From Trichinella spiralis (Eukaryota; Nematoda; Enoplea; Trichinellida; Trichinellidae), in NCBI GenBank assembly GCA_000181795.3, contig CM012953.1, forward strand, positions 17,146,335 to 17,210,334: a stretch of 64,000 bases of DNA, given 5' to 3'. Position numbers and translations under genes: made by a program. Shown one piece after another: positions 1-12,800 of this stretch. Position 1 is the stretch's first letter. Each line of letters starts with the position of its first letter. The notes beneath the pieces were generated by a model that saw only the letters and a list, made by a program, of their open reading frames with translations, made no database searches and was not told the origin of the DNA.

Positions 1-1640
1 TATAAAAAATTACTTTTTAGTGTTTTAAAAAAAAATAAATTCAAATAGAGGGGTTTTACTTTTTTTTATTATGTTTTCTTTTGTTTCCTTACCCCTTTTT
101 TTAAAAAATTTTTAAAAAAGGGGAAAAAAATTTAAAATTTTTTTTTCAAATATTTTTTTTTTTGCCAATTCGGGCACCATAATGGGAATTAATTTATTTG
201 GCATGTTATTGGATGAAAACCGCCAGGCAAATTGCACTTATTTGTCAAAATGAAAATTAATTTTTTATCTAATATTTTGTTTTTTATTTCTTTAAAATAT
301 TTATTTTGGATGGCATATTGGAAAAACTGAATGAAAATTTGTTTAAACGGTCAGGATTTTTTAATTTAACTTTATTTTCATATGAGATGTTTGGATTTTT
401 TTTTTGGTTATTTTATGTTTTGGTATAATTGGTTTTTTGGGATGTTTGAAAACAAAGAAAGAATATCGAAATTTATTACGCGTAATGCAAAACAACTTTG
501 AAGCACAAAAATGAAAAATTACTTTTTGTTTCATTAAACATTGAATTGGCCAATAAAAGTTAATCTGATGGTGTAAAAATATGCTTATTTGGAAAATTTT
601 TCTACAATTTGATATAATTCAAAATCAATGCAATTCGAACTTGAAAAAAAATTTTTCAGAGTTGAAAATGAATTTGATTGAAAAATAGAATCAAAAGCAA
701 TATTTGATGTAATAAACGGAAAATATGAATTTTTGCAAATCAAGAAAACTGAAAATTGAATGGGTAATTGTAGAAGGAAGAAGCAGAAAAAAAAAAATAA
801 ATTATAATATGTTGTTGTTCAATCAAAAGTAAACGGCGATTTTAATCTAAATCGACAATTTGTCACAGACTAGTTAGCTCCTCCGTCATATTCTTATCTT
901 GCTCTTGAATTTCTCAATGAAACTCGTCAACAGTGATAATGAGCTTTCCAAAAAGTCACACCCCTATGCAAGTATGTAGTTTATTATATTTGCTGAAATT
1001 TATGTTATTTCAAAAATTAAAATTTTTCATAATTTTTTTTTGTAAAGTATAGTTTCAAAATTTTCAATTTAATAAAAATGGCAACCAAATGTTGGTTTTC
1101 TTTCATGTATAAGGTTCAAGAGACATTGTTTTTTATATTAATATTCTTTTGCTTAAAATTTTGAAAAAAATGGAAATTTTCAATCTCTACTGTTTATCAG
1201 AATTAATGGTGTGTGTGTGTGTATGCAATTATTTTAAAATTGGATATTTCTTCATTTATTTTATAATTCATATCAGTATACTAGAAATAGTTTACAGTAA
1301 ATTTGAAATGGAATGAAATTAAACACAAAGTTTCAGTAATGAAAATGATTAAATTGCATCTTCTTTCATGAGAAGTGTCATAACTGTTTCTCAAAAAAAT
1401 TGTAAAATTTATGCAATGTTTCAAAAAAAAGCTTGCAATGCAATGTAGAAAAAATGTAAATGATGATTACAATATTGTTTGTAGAATTCAATTTGAATAA
1501 TAAAGTGGGAAAAAGTTTGTGAATAAAAATGATTAGTGAAATAAATTTTTGAAAATTGAACAAATGTGTGCGTGAACGAAGAACAAGTAAATATAGATAG
1601 AGAGCAAGGGGAAAATCTTTTAATTATTATTAAAATTATA
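1..1640. other. AT-rich intergenic DNA, no gene seen
   Basis: Very AT-rich sequence with long A and T runs, especially in the first 170 bases, and a short GT run near 1,210. Open frames here are short, low-complexity Phe/Ile/Lys/Asn strings with no family resemblance. I see no RNA gene or element end. Confidence 0.6.
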
Positions 1641-2290
1641 AGGCTAATCAAGTGAACTAGCTAGCTGGCTGCTGTCCGCTTTTCTTACTAAGCAAGGCTG
1701 TCTTTTCACGCCTACACACCAGTTCGTGCTATTCAATCATATTCAAAAGTTGTTTCCGGCAGAAGATTATTATTTGTTCAGTTCGGTTCAAATTTGCATT
1801 GCGGTTTGATTTGAATATTCCATCTCAGCTTGGCATTAAAATTGAAATTAAAATTAAAATTATCAACGACATTTATGAAAGAAAGAGAGAGAGAGAGAGC
1901 TACTACGTCCGCGGTTTGAGTTGCAGGTCGCAACGACATCATCTTTCTTTTTTCTTTTTTCGACCAACCTGCTCGTTGTTCACACATCTCTGAGCTGTCG
2001 GAAGCAGCCGAACCATCGGTGCCAACAAATCTTGCTTTTCCTCAATTTTTCATACTTCCACTCTATTCAATCCACGCTGCTTTCTTTTCACCACTCTCGG
2101 CTCGGCTGGCGGCTTTTTCGTAAGCTTTCGTTCTTATTATGGAACAAAGATGCCCAGGGTCGAACGGCAAACGATGGCAGCAGTTGTTCCAACGAAACGG
2201 CGCCAAAACCACGACAAACTTTTTCCACCAAGCAAAATAATAAATCAATCCCACTAATAATGCAAATTTGAACGCCTCCACGTTGGATCG
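1640..2290. other. GC-richer island, possible promoter or untranslated exon
   Basis: This segment is clearly richer in G+C and CpG than its surroundings. It holds a GA run near 1,884-1,898 and pyrimidine tracts. Open frames exist on both strands (for example a 72-codon minus frame ending at 2,063) but none resembles a known family and none shows matching splice sites. It lies 4.5 kb upstream of the FGF promoter. A distal promoter, an untranslated first exon, or the first exon of a gene running off the left edge are all possible. Confidence 0.3.
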
Positions 2291-5200
2291 GACAAAGTAT
2301 TAGCTGCTGTTACACTGTTTGGTTCACTTTTATAATTTTTCCAATAATTTTCTCAACATAACTAACTACTTACTTTCTCTTCTTCATTGAAATATTCATT
2401 CCAAATATGTTCCTGAATTTCACTTTTTACAATTTTACATTTTTTCAAATTTATAAACAACAACAACAACAAATTACAACAATTATTTATATTCATTATT
2501 ATTTCATCATTCTCTCCCTCTCTCTCTCTCTTCTCTTCTACAAATACTTTTTGCTTTTTTCAATATCAATCCACTGAAAATATAAAAAAGTATACCTGCA
2601 TCTCATCAGTTATGCTAGCATATTTCAAAATAAAAAATCAAAACAATATGTTTATTTGTAAAAGTAATTAAACAAAAATAATTAGCACATTCGTCTCGTT
2701 CTTAATTACTTTAACGATTAACAATGCTTGATGCTTGATTGAGAAATGAACAAACAAAGCAAAAAGTGTAATTTTAAACAAGCGATAATATTTCATTAGA
2801 AAGAAATGCACCAATTTAAAGAAGAAAAAAAATAATAATGAAAACATTAACAGCAATATACATATGTAATAATAGGCATCATTGACCACATTTATGTGCA
2901 CTTTCAATAGTTTAATTATTGCTAGATTAGATATTTTCAAAATGATAAAATTTCATAAATAGATGCTGTATGATAAACATTGGAAGAAATATTACCACTG
3001 TAAAATGTACATTCTCAATATTATTGTTGATTTCAATCAGATACTGGAACTATTATTCGCAATTTAAATTTAACGGATTGATTTTCAAATTTCAAATGCT
3101 TTTGCTTAAATCGAGTTTTATATTGAAAACAATAGACAAATGACAATAAATCATAATTCAAAATAAACTTCAATTGCTTCAGTTCAAAATTTTACACCAG
3201 CTCGAATTAAAATTTTATCGACTTTTCCAACATGCACTCATCCACAACATAACCGTATTTTATTCATGAATTGTCTGCAGCAAATCTGTTTGAATAAAAA
3301 ATAATATATTAAAATATATTTAAAAAATATATATATATTAAAAACATATATTAAAATATATACAAGCATATATTAAAAATTAGTTGTGATATTACCGAAA
3401 TGATATATTCAAAAAAGAAAAATGTTAGTAAATTTCAAAATTTCTTGTAGCATCAATTTTGAAACTATTGAAAAATTGAAATATAAAAATCAAATTCCAA
3501 TCAAATCTATGCAATGTCTGAAATATAAAAAATAAAGCATTTTAAAATTAAGATTTGAAATTAAAGCATTAAAAGAGATTTGAAAGTGAAAGATGCCTTT
3601 GCATCAATAGTCGAAGATAGTTAACAAAATGAGCAAATTTTCAAAGCTGGATGTGAAAAATAACAAATGATAAAAATGAATTCAGCAAATAAAGATGAAA
3701 AAAGCAATTATTTAATACATACATATTTGCTTGTTTTTGAAAAATATTATTATTAAATGTTATCCGTTATTTTTCATTTTTACTGTTGAAAATGAAAATA
3801 CTGCTTTAATATATTTCTACTCATATTTTGAACTGATGTACTGTAAAAATGAGCAGTGCGCAAAAACCATTATTTATCAAATGAAATGTAAAACTGAAAA
3901 ATCAAATAACAACCAACCAAAAATGTTCAAAAAGTTAACACTTTGGATAAAAGTTTTCATTTGTCTTCATTGAAACGAATTGCCTCATTGATTTATTTCA
4001 TTTAATTATTAAAGCAATTAATTACTTGCTTTAATCACGCTCAATAAAATTTCATATATATGCCATCATCAAAAAAATTCATATTATTTGCATACAAATT
4101 TAACTCTTTTCAAAAATCTTATGCATTTTATTATTTGTTAAATGATTAGTCATAACTTTTCAAAAAATTTTCTCGTTTTCTTTTCTAATAAAAATAATGA
4201 AACAGCTAAATTTTGAAATAAGCCTTTTTTGACTTGAGCTTTCGCATCCAACAAATAATTATTACTACGTAGAATTTTAATCATATTAAGTCTTTTCTTT
4301 TTCTCTAATTGTTTTGCGCAAATAATATTATAAAATGCATACTTTATTAAATTGTAATTTTTTAAATTGCCTAATAGACAGTGCAACAGAGGGATAGTTT
4401 TCAAAATTGCTTTGTTTTGATAAACTTCTCACTAAAGCCAAGGTGTTCTGCAGTGATTTGGAAAAATTATTTTAACATAGATGCATCTCTGAAAAATCAC
4501 CGTTAATTCGGTACTGAATTCAAATAAATTATTGCATAAATATTGTACGAGAAAATATAGTTGTTGGTGCTTTAATGAACAAATAACTGAACAACTGAAA
4601 ATGTTCAGCTTTTCACGACTGAATAGTCAAACTGTGAAAGTATTCACATAAATGAAACTGATGCTTTTTTTGCCATGTTGGACGAATTGAATTTTTTTTA
4701 TCTAAACAAAAATGTTCAAAGTTTTATTATATAAAGAAAGTTATCTTGCATTGAGTTTGAAGAAAAAATATTTGAAAGTGCTTTTGTTGGACAAATTTAT
4801 TTAATTCAATTAACTGAGAATGATCGGATGTCATATTTTCACACAGAATTTGTATTTCAGTTTAATTGACAAAAAGAGCCCGGTTCGACCGGGTTGGCTT
4901 TTTCTTTTCCAATTCGACGCAATTGCTGGCCTCTGATCATCATCCAGTGGAGTCGTCATTCCGTTTTATCATTCAAACAGCTTATTTCTTAATTTGGTTG
5001 AAAAGTAATTCAATTTTATAACATGCAGACCCTTATGCTTGTTCAAATGTTTCATTTTCAAACGACCTGCAGCTAATCACGCTAGTCATTAAATGCGCAA
5101 CTTTGCAACTGATTATCGAAATCCATGTTACGCTATTGCCATTTTCACAATTAATCGCATACAACAGCGTAATAAATTTTGACGCATTTAGCAACATAAA

Positions 5201-6500
5201 ATAATTACCACCAACTTCGCAGATTGATTTTCCCATAAACAATTTTTCAAATAAATTATCATTCAATTGTTCATTTACTAAATATAATTCATGCACAATA
5301 ACTTTAAAATATTACATTTCATAGAAAATACAGATTGAACTCATACTAATTATGAAAAATTACCAATCAGGATATATTTATTTAATAAAATTCATAAGTA
5401 AAAGCTTAAAAACTGCTTCAAAAAAACATGAAATTAAACTTGAACATAAGCAGCAGTATTTGATCAAATTAAAATCACTCAGTCTATAATTTAAATATTT
5501 TGTCTCAATTCTCCACAGAAATTTACAGAAGAAAAAGCACCTGAACTTCACTTAAACATAATAATTTGCATTATATTATAACCTTAGAAAACGAATGCAG
5601 TGAAGCAAAAAGAAATTGCTTTTTGTTGAATTTTCTATTGCAAACAATTGAAACTTTTCTTCTGTATGTATGTGCACACACAGTGGGAAGAGAAATTATT
5701 TTCTTCTTATTACTTAACAATTCATTCATTGTACATTCATTTTCAATTAATCATTAATAACGGTTTCACATTGAATATTCAAGATAATTTTAAATATTAA
5801 TTGCAAACTGCAACTGATCATTCTTTCTTACAATTATTACTGATTATCTGAATCAATTACATGATTGCAAGCCATTTCAGCTGAACACTTTCATAAAAAT
5901 CATCTCGCTCGGCAGCTTTCAAGTACATATTTATCCATTAACTGTAATTTTTGTAATATACGGTAATGATAATTTATTTTCCAATCAGTTTGAAAAATGT
6001 AAAATAAGCATGCAAAATTACTGCTTTAATTTAATTATCACTGATTATGATTTATTTATTTTCCATTTCAATTTTGTTCATGAAATTCATTTCAGTGTTG
6101 AACTAACTTGTTGAAATCAATTAACTTTTGCTAGTAGTGTAAATAAACGTTTCTGCTCATTCAAAACTGGAAAAGCAAAAGCGGAAGTAAATGAATGGGA
6201 CATAATAATGATATAAACTCACTTACCGTTTTTCTTACCAATGCTTACAGTGTTTCATAAAATAATACATTTGTAATAGATGAGGTAAATGAAAAAGTTG
6301 AATAAACTATTTTATAAATAATGCAGTCAAACTGGCGCCAATAACTTGACGGACAAGTGTTGATAGCCAATCCAGTGCTGCAACGCCCCCATTTTCAACT
6401 CTTATTGGTCGTTGAAACTGACCGACAGTGTAAAACTGTCTGTTTTGCTGATTTCTAAAATTTGCGACACCATCCTTTAGGCAGCGTGTATGTGAGTGTG
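2291..6500. other. Intergenic DNA upstream of FGF, no gene seen
   Basis: AT-rich, full of short frames of low complexity. The only structure I can point to is the GC-rich hairpin at 4,871-4,903. No coding segment, tRNA or transposon end was recognised. Confidence 0.5.
4871..4903. repeat. GC-rich hairpin in AT-rich DNA
   Basis: Two nested stems face each other: AAAAAG (4,871-4,876) with CTTTTT (4,898-4,903), and CCCGGT (4,879-4,884) with ACCGGG (4,888-4,893) around a TCG loop. The inner part mimics a tRNA T-arm, but no tRNA body surrounds it. Function unknown. Confidence 0.4.
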
Positions 6501-6507
6501 TGTATGC

Positions 6508-6545
6508 GTGTATATAAGCGTGTGCTTTAGCAGTTTGAAGGCGGG
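6508..6545 (+). promoter_or_regulatory. Likely FGF core promoter (TATA box)
   Basis: The motif TATATAAG near 6,511 lies about 340 bases upstream of the FGF start codon, at the edge of a sharp rise in G+C. A transcription start near 6,540 would give a 5' leader of about 310 bases. The position fits a TATA promoter; no transcript data support it. Confidence 0.35.
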
Positions 6546-6853
6546 CGTTTCATAGTATGAAGCCTGGTGGCGCCATCCAGTGATGCTGATGATGCTTGGC
6601 ATAATGAGAACAGCTCGTCACTTTCATCACATCCATTTCATCTTTTTACTCGACTGCTGCTATTGCTTCTTGCTTGCCGCGTACGGCGGCCACCGCTTCT
6701 GCGATTAAGCTGCTTCCGCACACTTTCCATTTTGCCGGTCTTCAACGACACTGCCGCTTGTCGACTTCGGTTCACTGCTTGGTCAAGGGTGAAAGCAGTT
6801 ACGACACGGGCTTTATCCAGTGTCCAACGTTGGTGCCACTTGTCGTTTAGCTT

Positions 6854-9800
6854 TTGAAAACCTTGCAAGCGGTGTCGTCGGCATTCGGGTCCCAAGTGGC
6901 CGGCCGAGCGCTGGGCGCCGGCTCTGCCAGGCCAGCGGCGCTATTTTCTTTTTTTCTTTTCTCTTGTGCTTTGATGAATCTGGCAATAGCACCGGTGCCA
7001 GTGCGTCTTCGGTCACCATCGGCTGCTATCAGTATGACCAGTCAGTTTGCCAATTCTGTTTCTTTTCATTTGAATCCACTGAACGATGACGACGACGCTT
7101 TGCTTCATTCCTGCATGCGGCTAGCCAGAACCACTCTACAGCAGCAAAGTGCGCCAAGAAAACGTAGACGATCACCCAGCAAAGTTCCCGGAGACACTTA
7201 CTGGGTGCATTACGAAAAAAGTACTCGACTTGGCAAGCTTTACTGCAGGACTGGCTTTCATCTGCTAATCAACAGCGATGGGAAAGTTAATGGAACCCAT
7301 CAGGATCATAATCGATTCGGTAAAGTTATTTTTTAATGTTGCGCAAAAATAAAAACGTCTTTTTTATTCAATCTATAATCATCAAAAATTTTCCTTTTAC
7401 TTTTAATTTTATCAATTAATCGCTTTTTTGTTAAAATATTGTTCAACAAAACACTATTCGTCTGGAAACTGTGACAGTGTTCTATGGATATGTTGAAAAG
7501 CGAAAAAATCAAATTTCTATTCACCCATACGGGTGGGTTCAAACTGGGCCTTACCGAAGCAGTGAGCCTGAACAGAAATATTATTAGTTCGTGGGTCTGC
7601 AGGAAAACTAGGCTTTATCGATTGTTGGTGACGTCACCATTCATCGACACCAAATCTGACGTTCCAACAATGTTGAATCCATTGCTGAATCCTTACCCAT
7701 ATCTCCTTTCCGCTTATTTTTACATTTCAGTTATTTCATCGAAACACTGTTTCCAGTGTATACAAGGCCAACTGGCATCTGGCCGGCGATAAAATGTACA
7801 ATATTTCCGGGTTTGCAAAACGATGCTGACAGTAAAATTTGCAGTGCCATACAGTGTCAGTATTTTCACGCATTGATCGACTGGAGCGATCATGCGCTTC
7901 AGTTTCAAAAAGCGTCTAGATATAAATTCAAGCTGAAGTGACCGGATATCTGTGAAATATCTTATTTTAAATATGTCTATTTTTATTTTCTAAATTATTT
8001 CCCTTGAATACAAACATTGCTTTTATTTAAATAACTTTATTCTAGATTTGTTTTCAAAAGCTGAGCGTTAGTTGTTCTTAACCGTTCCACTCTTTTGTTA
8101 GCTTTATTGCAAATGTTTGAATTTTTCTTCAAAGTTGCGGCTTCCTTCTAAAATCACAAATGTTATTGCAATTAATGCAATAATTCGTTGCCAAAATACT
8201 AAACACACTTTAGTGTTCTTTCATAAAACAAACACTAATTTTCATTTAGCATGATATTCGTTTCTGAATCACTCGTAACATGTATAAGCTTGTAAAAGTC
8301 TTTTTCGAATACACTGCCGTTCATGTTTACTATTTAAATCGTCCAAACATTATTAACATAATACTAAGTCACTTTAAATATTTTAAAATGGTTTTTTTAA
8401 TAGCATTAGTCACCTCTATTTACTTGAGGTTCATTGCTCACCTTGAAGCTTTAGTTTTACAATAGTCCAATCAACTGAACTGCCCCAATGTAAAATTTTT
8501 TTACTTCACGTAAAATGGGTTAATACTTTCTATCATGACAACAATTCAAATTTAAAAAATTAACATATAAAATGCATTTATTAAGAAATACATTCTACTA
8601 ATTTCAAATAATACGTTATTCAAATACAGATGCTTTTTCAATTCTCATTCAAAAATGTTTCATCTAAGCTAGCTATCTTTATAGATATTGATCTGTTTAA
8701 GTGTACAACATGAAAAAACCAGAATTTTGTAAGTTATTATTGCATATTTAAAACATTTGCATCAAACATTATTATTAGCAGTAATTTTTAAACAAAAATA
8801 ATTGAAATGATTTTTTTTAATTGAGATTAACAATATTGCAATTTTAAAACATTCGCTTTTTGCATTTTGCATACATTATCAGCTGTTCATTTTTGTCTGC
8901 TTTTATAAAAATATTCAATTGTATGTATATGTGCATGTATAAAAAAATAGGATAAATTAGCATTAACAGAAAATAAGAAACAAATGTCTTTGTCATTATT
9001 GTAATTGGCTGCACAAATGTCTTTTTCGTTTTGTAATAATGAAAGTTGCAAACAATCGAACAAACAAAGCATGAAATGTTTTAATAAACAATACAGAATA
9101 TATCAAAAAACAAAAAACTTGTATTATAATTTTGTAAAATTAAGCAAAACTTACATTCACATTTCTTTAAGATGGGTTTTAAAATTGAGTTGTTCTGCTT
9201 TTATAAGTTTGTAATTAATGATGTTTATACAGTTTCAAGTTGTGTTTATTGTGTTATTATACATGGATAAGATTGAAGTTTATTTCTGGATTTCCATTAG
9301 AACAAGTTAACACAAGGGGGACAATTCCATGAGTAAACTTGCTTGCTTTAGAGCATCTCTTGAGCTATAGCACGTGTATATGACACTACACTTTGACGTA
9401 GAGCGTCATATGCGTTGGACAACACGATGCAAGAAAGCTTTGCTTGGGTGTGTCAGCTTCTAAGGCCGCAGGAGTGGGAGCTTTTTGTTTCACTGCTCAG
9501 AAGCATTGTTGCTTTGGATTTTGTGCCGTTTATTGAAATTATCAAACGACCTTGCTGTCATTGTGCTTTGTATTTTTTTTCTTTTTTTTGTTTTGCTTTA
9601 TCATATGTGCATTATGCAATCTCATATCCATGACGTCCAGACTGGTTCTTTCGTTGGGGCAGGGTCAACGGTGCAATGATTTCCAGCCTTTTTTTTGGCA
9701 ATTTCTCTTTTATTGATTGTTGCAAATTGATCCTGCTGTCCAAGGATGTGTATCAATTAGTTACGCTGGCACCAACTAAAAAGCGCCAATCTATTGTAAT

Positions 9801-12800
9801 AGAGTGTTTTAAAAATTGATATTGTTCAGTTGATCGTCTGCAGACTAGACTTGCAACGCATCCCACCGGTTCAGCTATTGCAGGATTCGAGGTCGATGAA
9901 CAACAGTCTGCAGAATAGCACAACAAAATGCTTATATGCTTTTCGTCAATAGAGCTTGACCACTTGGAAATGGCGTCCTCAATTGCATTTTGCTTATTCA
10001 AGCGTTCATGCACTGTTTTTCATTTTACCCTGACCTGCCAGCATTGCTATTTTACTTTTAGCAAATAGTAAAATTTGAGAAAAATATGAAATTCACTACT
10101 TTTCTTGCTTATTCAATTTATTGAAACAAAAGTTGAATTGAATTTTTCTCAAGAAAGTAGAATTTCAAATGCAGCAAAATTTTCCACTACACAAAAATGA
10201 ACTAGAATTCCATTTTCTTTACACATCAAAGATTTATGCAAAACAAAAAAAATAACAGTATGCTATCCTAGCATTATTAGTGCATTTTGTTACAACGATA
10301 TTGTCAGAATATTTTATAAATGTTAACAATTGCTGCAAAATATAATGGAGAAAGTTCTACTTTAATTAAGTCTGGGAAAATAAAATAATAAAGCAGTGAT
10401 ATTAATTTCTCCCTTTTTACTACTCAATGATAATATAAATATTATACTAATATATGAAATAATGAGAGCAGATTATTAAAAGTAAAAAAATATTTTATTT
10501 CACTTCATTCCATTTGCTCACTTTATTGTAGAACGCTAAGTGAATCTAATTTTTAAAAAAATGAAAAAGTACTACATTTGAATTCATCATATAATTTTTA
10601 AAATAAATTTCTTACTAAATTTACATTTTCGACAAAATAAATATTTGACAAAACTGAATTTGAATTGGTCGTAAACAAATGTACACATGCAATATAATTT
10701 TCAGGTGAAGTTATATCTTTAGCTTCTAATTTCATCATTCGTTATGTTGATGCTTAAATTTGATGAGTTGGTTGAAGTGCTGTTGGAGTAGGGTAATTCC
10801 AACATGTAGTATATGGGCATTTTAATTGTAAAAGAGGTAAATGTTTATCTAGTTGAACGGCAAACTTAAAACTTCATTGAACATGTTTTAAGCTGTTTTT
10901 TTAAACAGCTGTTGGTGACGTTTCGTAAACATACCGCTGGGAATAAAAAAACAACAAACGTTTGTTATTTTCAACATTGTCTAATCATCATGCAATAATA
11001 ATTTGAAGCATATTCAGCGTTTAGGATAACTTTTCTTGGAAAATTTGTTTTTTATTGGGATTTAAAAAATCTTTAATTTTCTTCAATGCTTACTTAGATC
11101 AAATTCAGAATTGATGTTATTTAAAAAAAATAAAATTTTAAATTAATGTTTTCTTATTAATAAAATTTTCGATATTTTAAATTAATAAATTAAATTCTAA
11201 TTCTAATTCTAATGAATTATGGAATTAATAATTATTGACAAAGTTGGTATTGTAGACATTCAGCTTATAAGCTTCAAGATGTTTTGACATTCATTAACTG
11301 TACTGATGCATGTTTATTCAGGATGTTTCAGCTTGCCTTCAATAAATTTCCACATGATTTGGAAAAAAATTTTCAAGTTTTATTAAGTTCAGTTATTAAA
11401 AATGTAGCATTCATAGTTTTATCTACATGTATGTAGACAATATTATTTTGACTGGACGAAGATCTCGATAACAGTTTAGCTTTGAAAGTGTTTATTTTAT
11501 CAATTTTAACAGTATAAAAACAAACGAGATGTATGGTTACTATATATTGCTGTATGTGGAATTATTCATGTGACTGGTTGTTTTGATTGGAATACATTTT
11601 GCACTTTGCTGCAAAAACTTCCCACTGCTTTTGCAGCTGTGGCAACATTCATCTTGCGATAATCCGCTGATTAGCTTTTTACATGTGTTTTATTTTACAA
11701 AATTTTATTCTCTAATAATACTGTTCAGTACATCCATGCTTCAAATATGGAACAATGGCAATTGACCATTGATTGAAGAATTGAAATTATTCGGACATAA
11801 TTTACTTTTCCACAACAAATGATGTGACGTTTTAATTTTCATAAGCATAAATTATAATGGGAAAAAAATCATGTCCGCTGTTTTGTTTTGCTTTGCTTTG
11901 ACGATGCGGTGAAAAAAAGTAACTTTATAACTTTCATCTGAGAAAAAAGTTGACAAACGCTTTTGCCGTATGTTTTTGCAAAACTAAACTAGGATGCGTT
12001 TGTTTCATTCTGATTTCTAATTGCGGGATGCTGCTGCTTTCCACTTTGACCGATTTATGCTAAAGAGAAGAAGCATAGAAGCTTATGCACCAACCGCGTG
12101 CTTATAACGCCGCTTTCAAGCACGTCATTTGAAATAAGACTGATTAGAACAGGCGTGTCAAGGTCTAACTGCAGACCTACCAGTAGGAAAATTCTATTTT
12201 TGACAATAAGGAAAATGTTCACCAATTTTATGAGCTCGCATATTCCCTTGTTTCTCAGTCGACCGTCATTGGCTCTTTTCATTTTTATCCACACATTACT
12301 TTCTCATGCTTTGACAATTAATTTTTAAACTTCATCTATTTCATTTCTCCAATTGTGATTCTCTTGCCTTATTATTATTACTACGACTACTACTATTACT
12401 ACTCTTTTCATGTTCAGATTGAATCGCTGTTTCTTTATCATTCATCTTTATCTTTGCTAATGGTTATCAAGGATAAACTTTTAGACAATTTTTTTCTGAA
12501 TGATGATCTATAAATTTTCTCTAAAACTTCTCGCTGATATTCTTAAATATGCCAAACTTTAAATTATTATAATTAATAAACGATTATTCTAATATGTGGC
12601 CAACATCTTCGATCGACAGTAACTTATACAAGGCTAAACGATTTTTGAATTATTTGATAAATCTGTATATTGAAATTTGAATTTAAGGTTCACAAAAAAT
12701 AATTCTATGAATAAAATGTGATTGTAACTGAATATTAATAGTAGAAATTTCACATTTGCTAATGTTATTTGCTAAATGATGAAAATGCTGTATTCTATGA

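Noticed and set aside
4879-4893. T-arm-like sequence suggesting a tRNA gene
   Set aside because: No acceptor stem, D-arm or anticodon arm could be placed around it. No convincing tRNA was found elsewhere in the window either.
9753-10013. 86-codon minus frame in the FGF intron
   Set aside because: Looks balanced in composition but has no family match and no paired splice sites.
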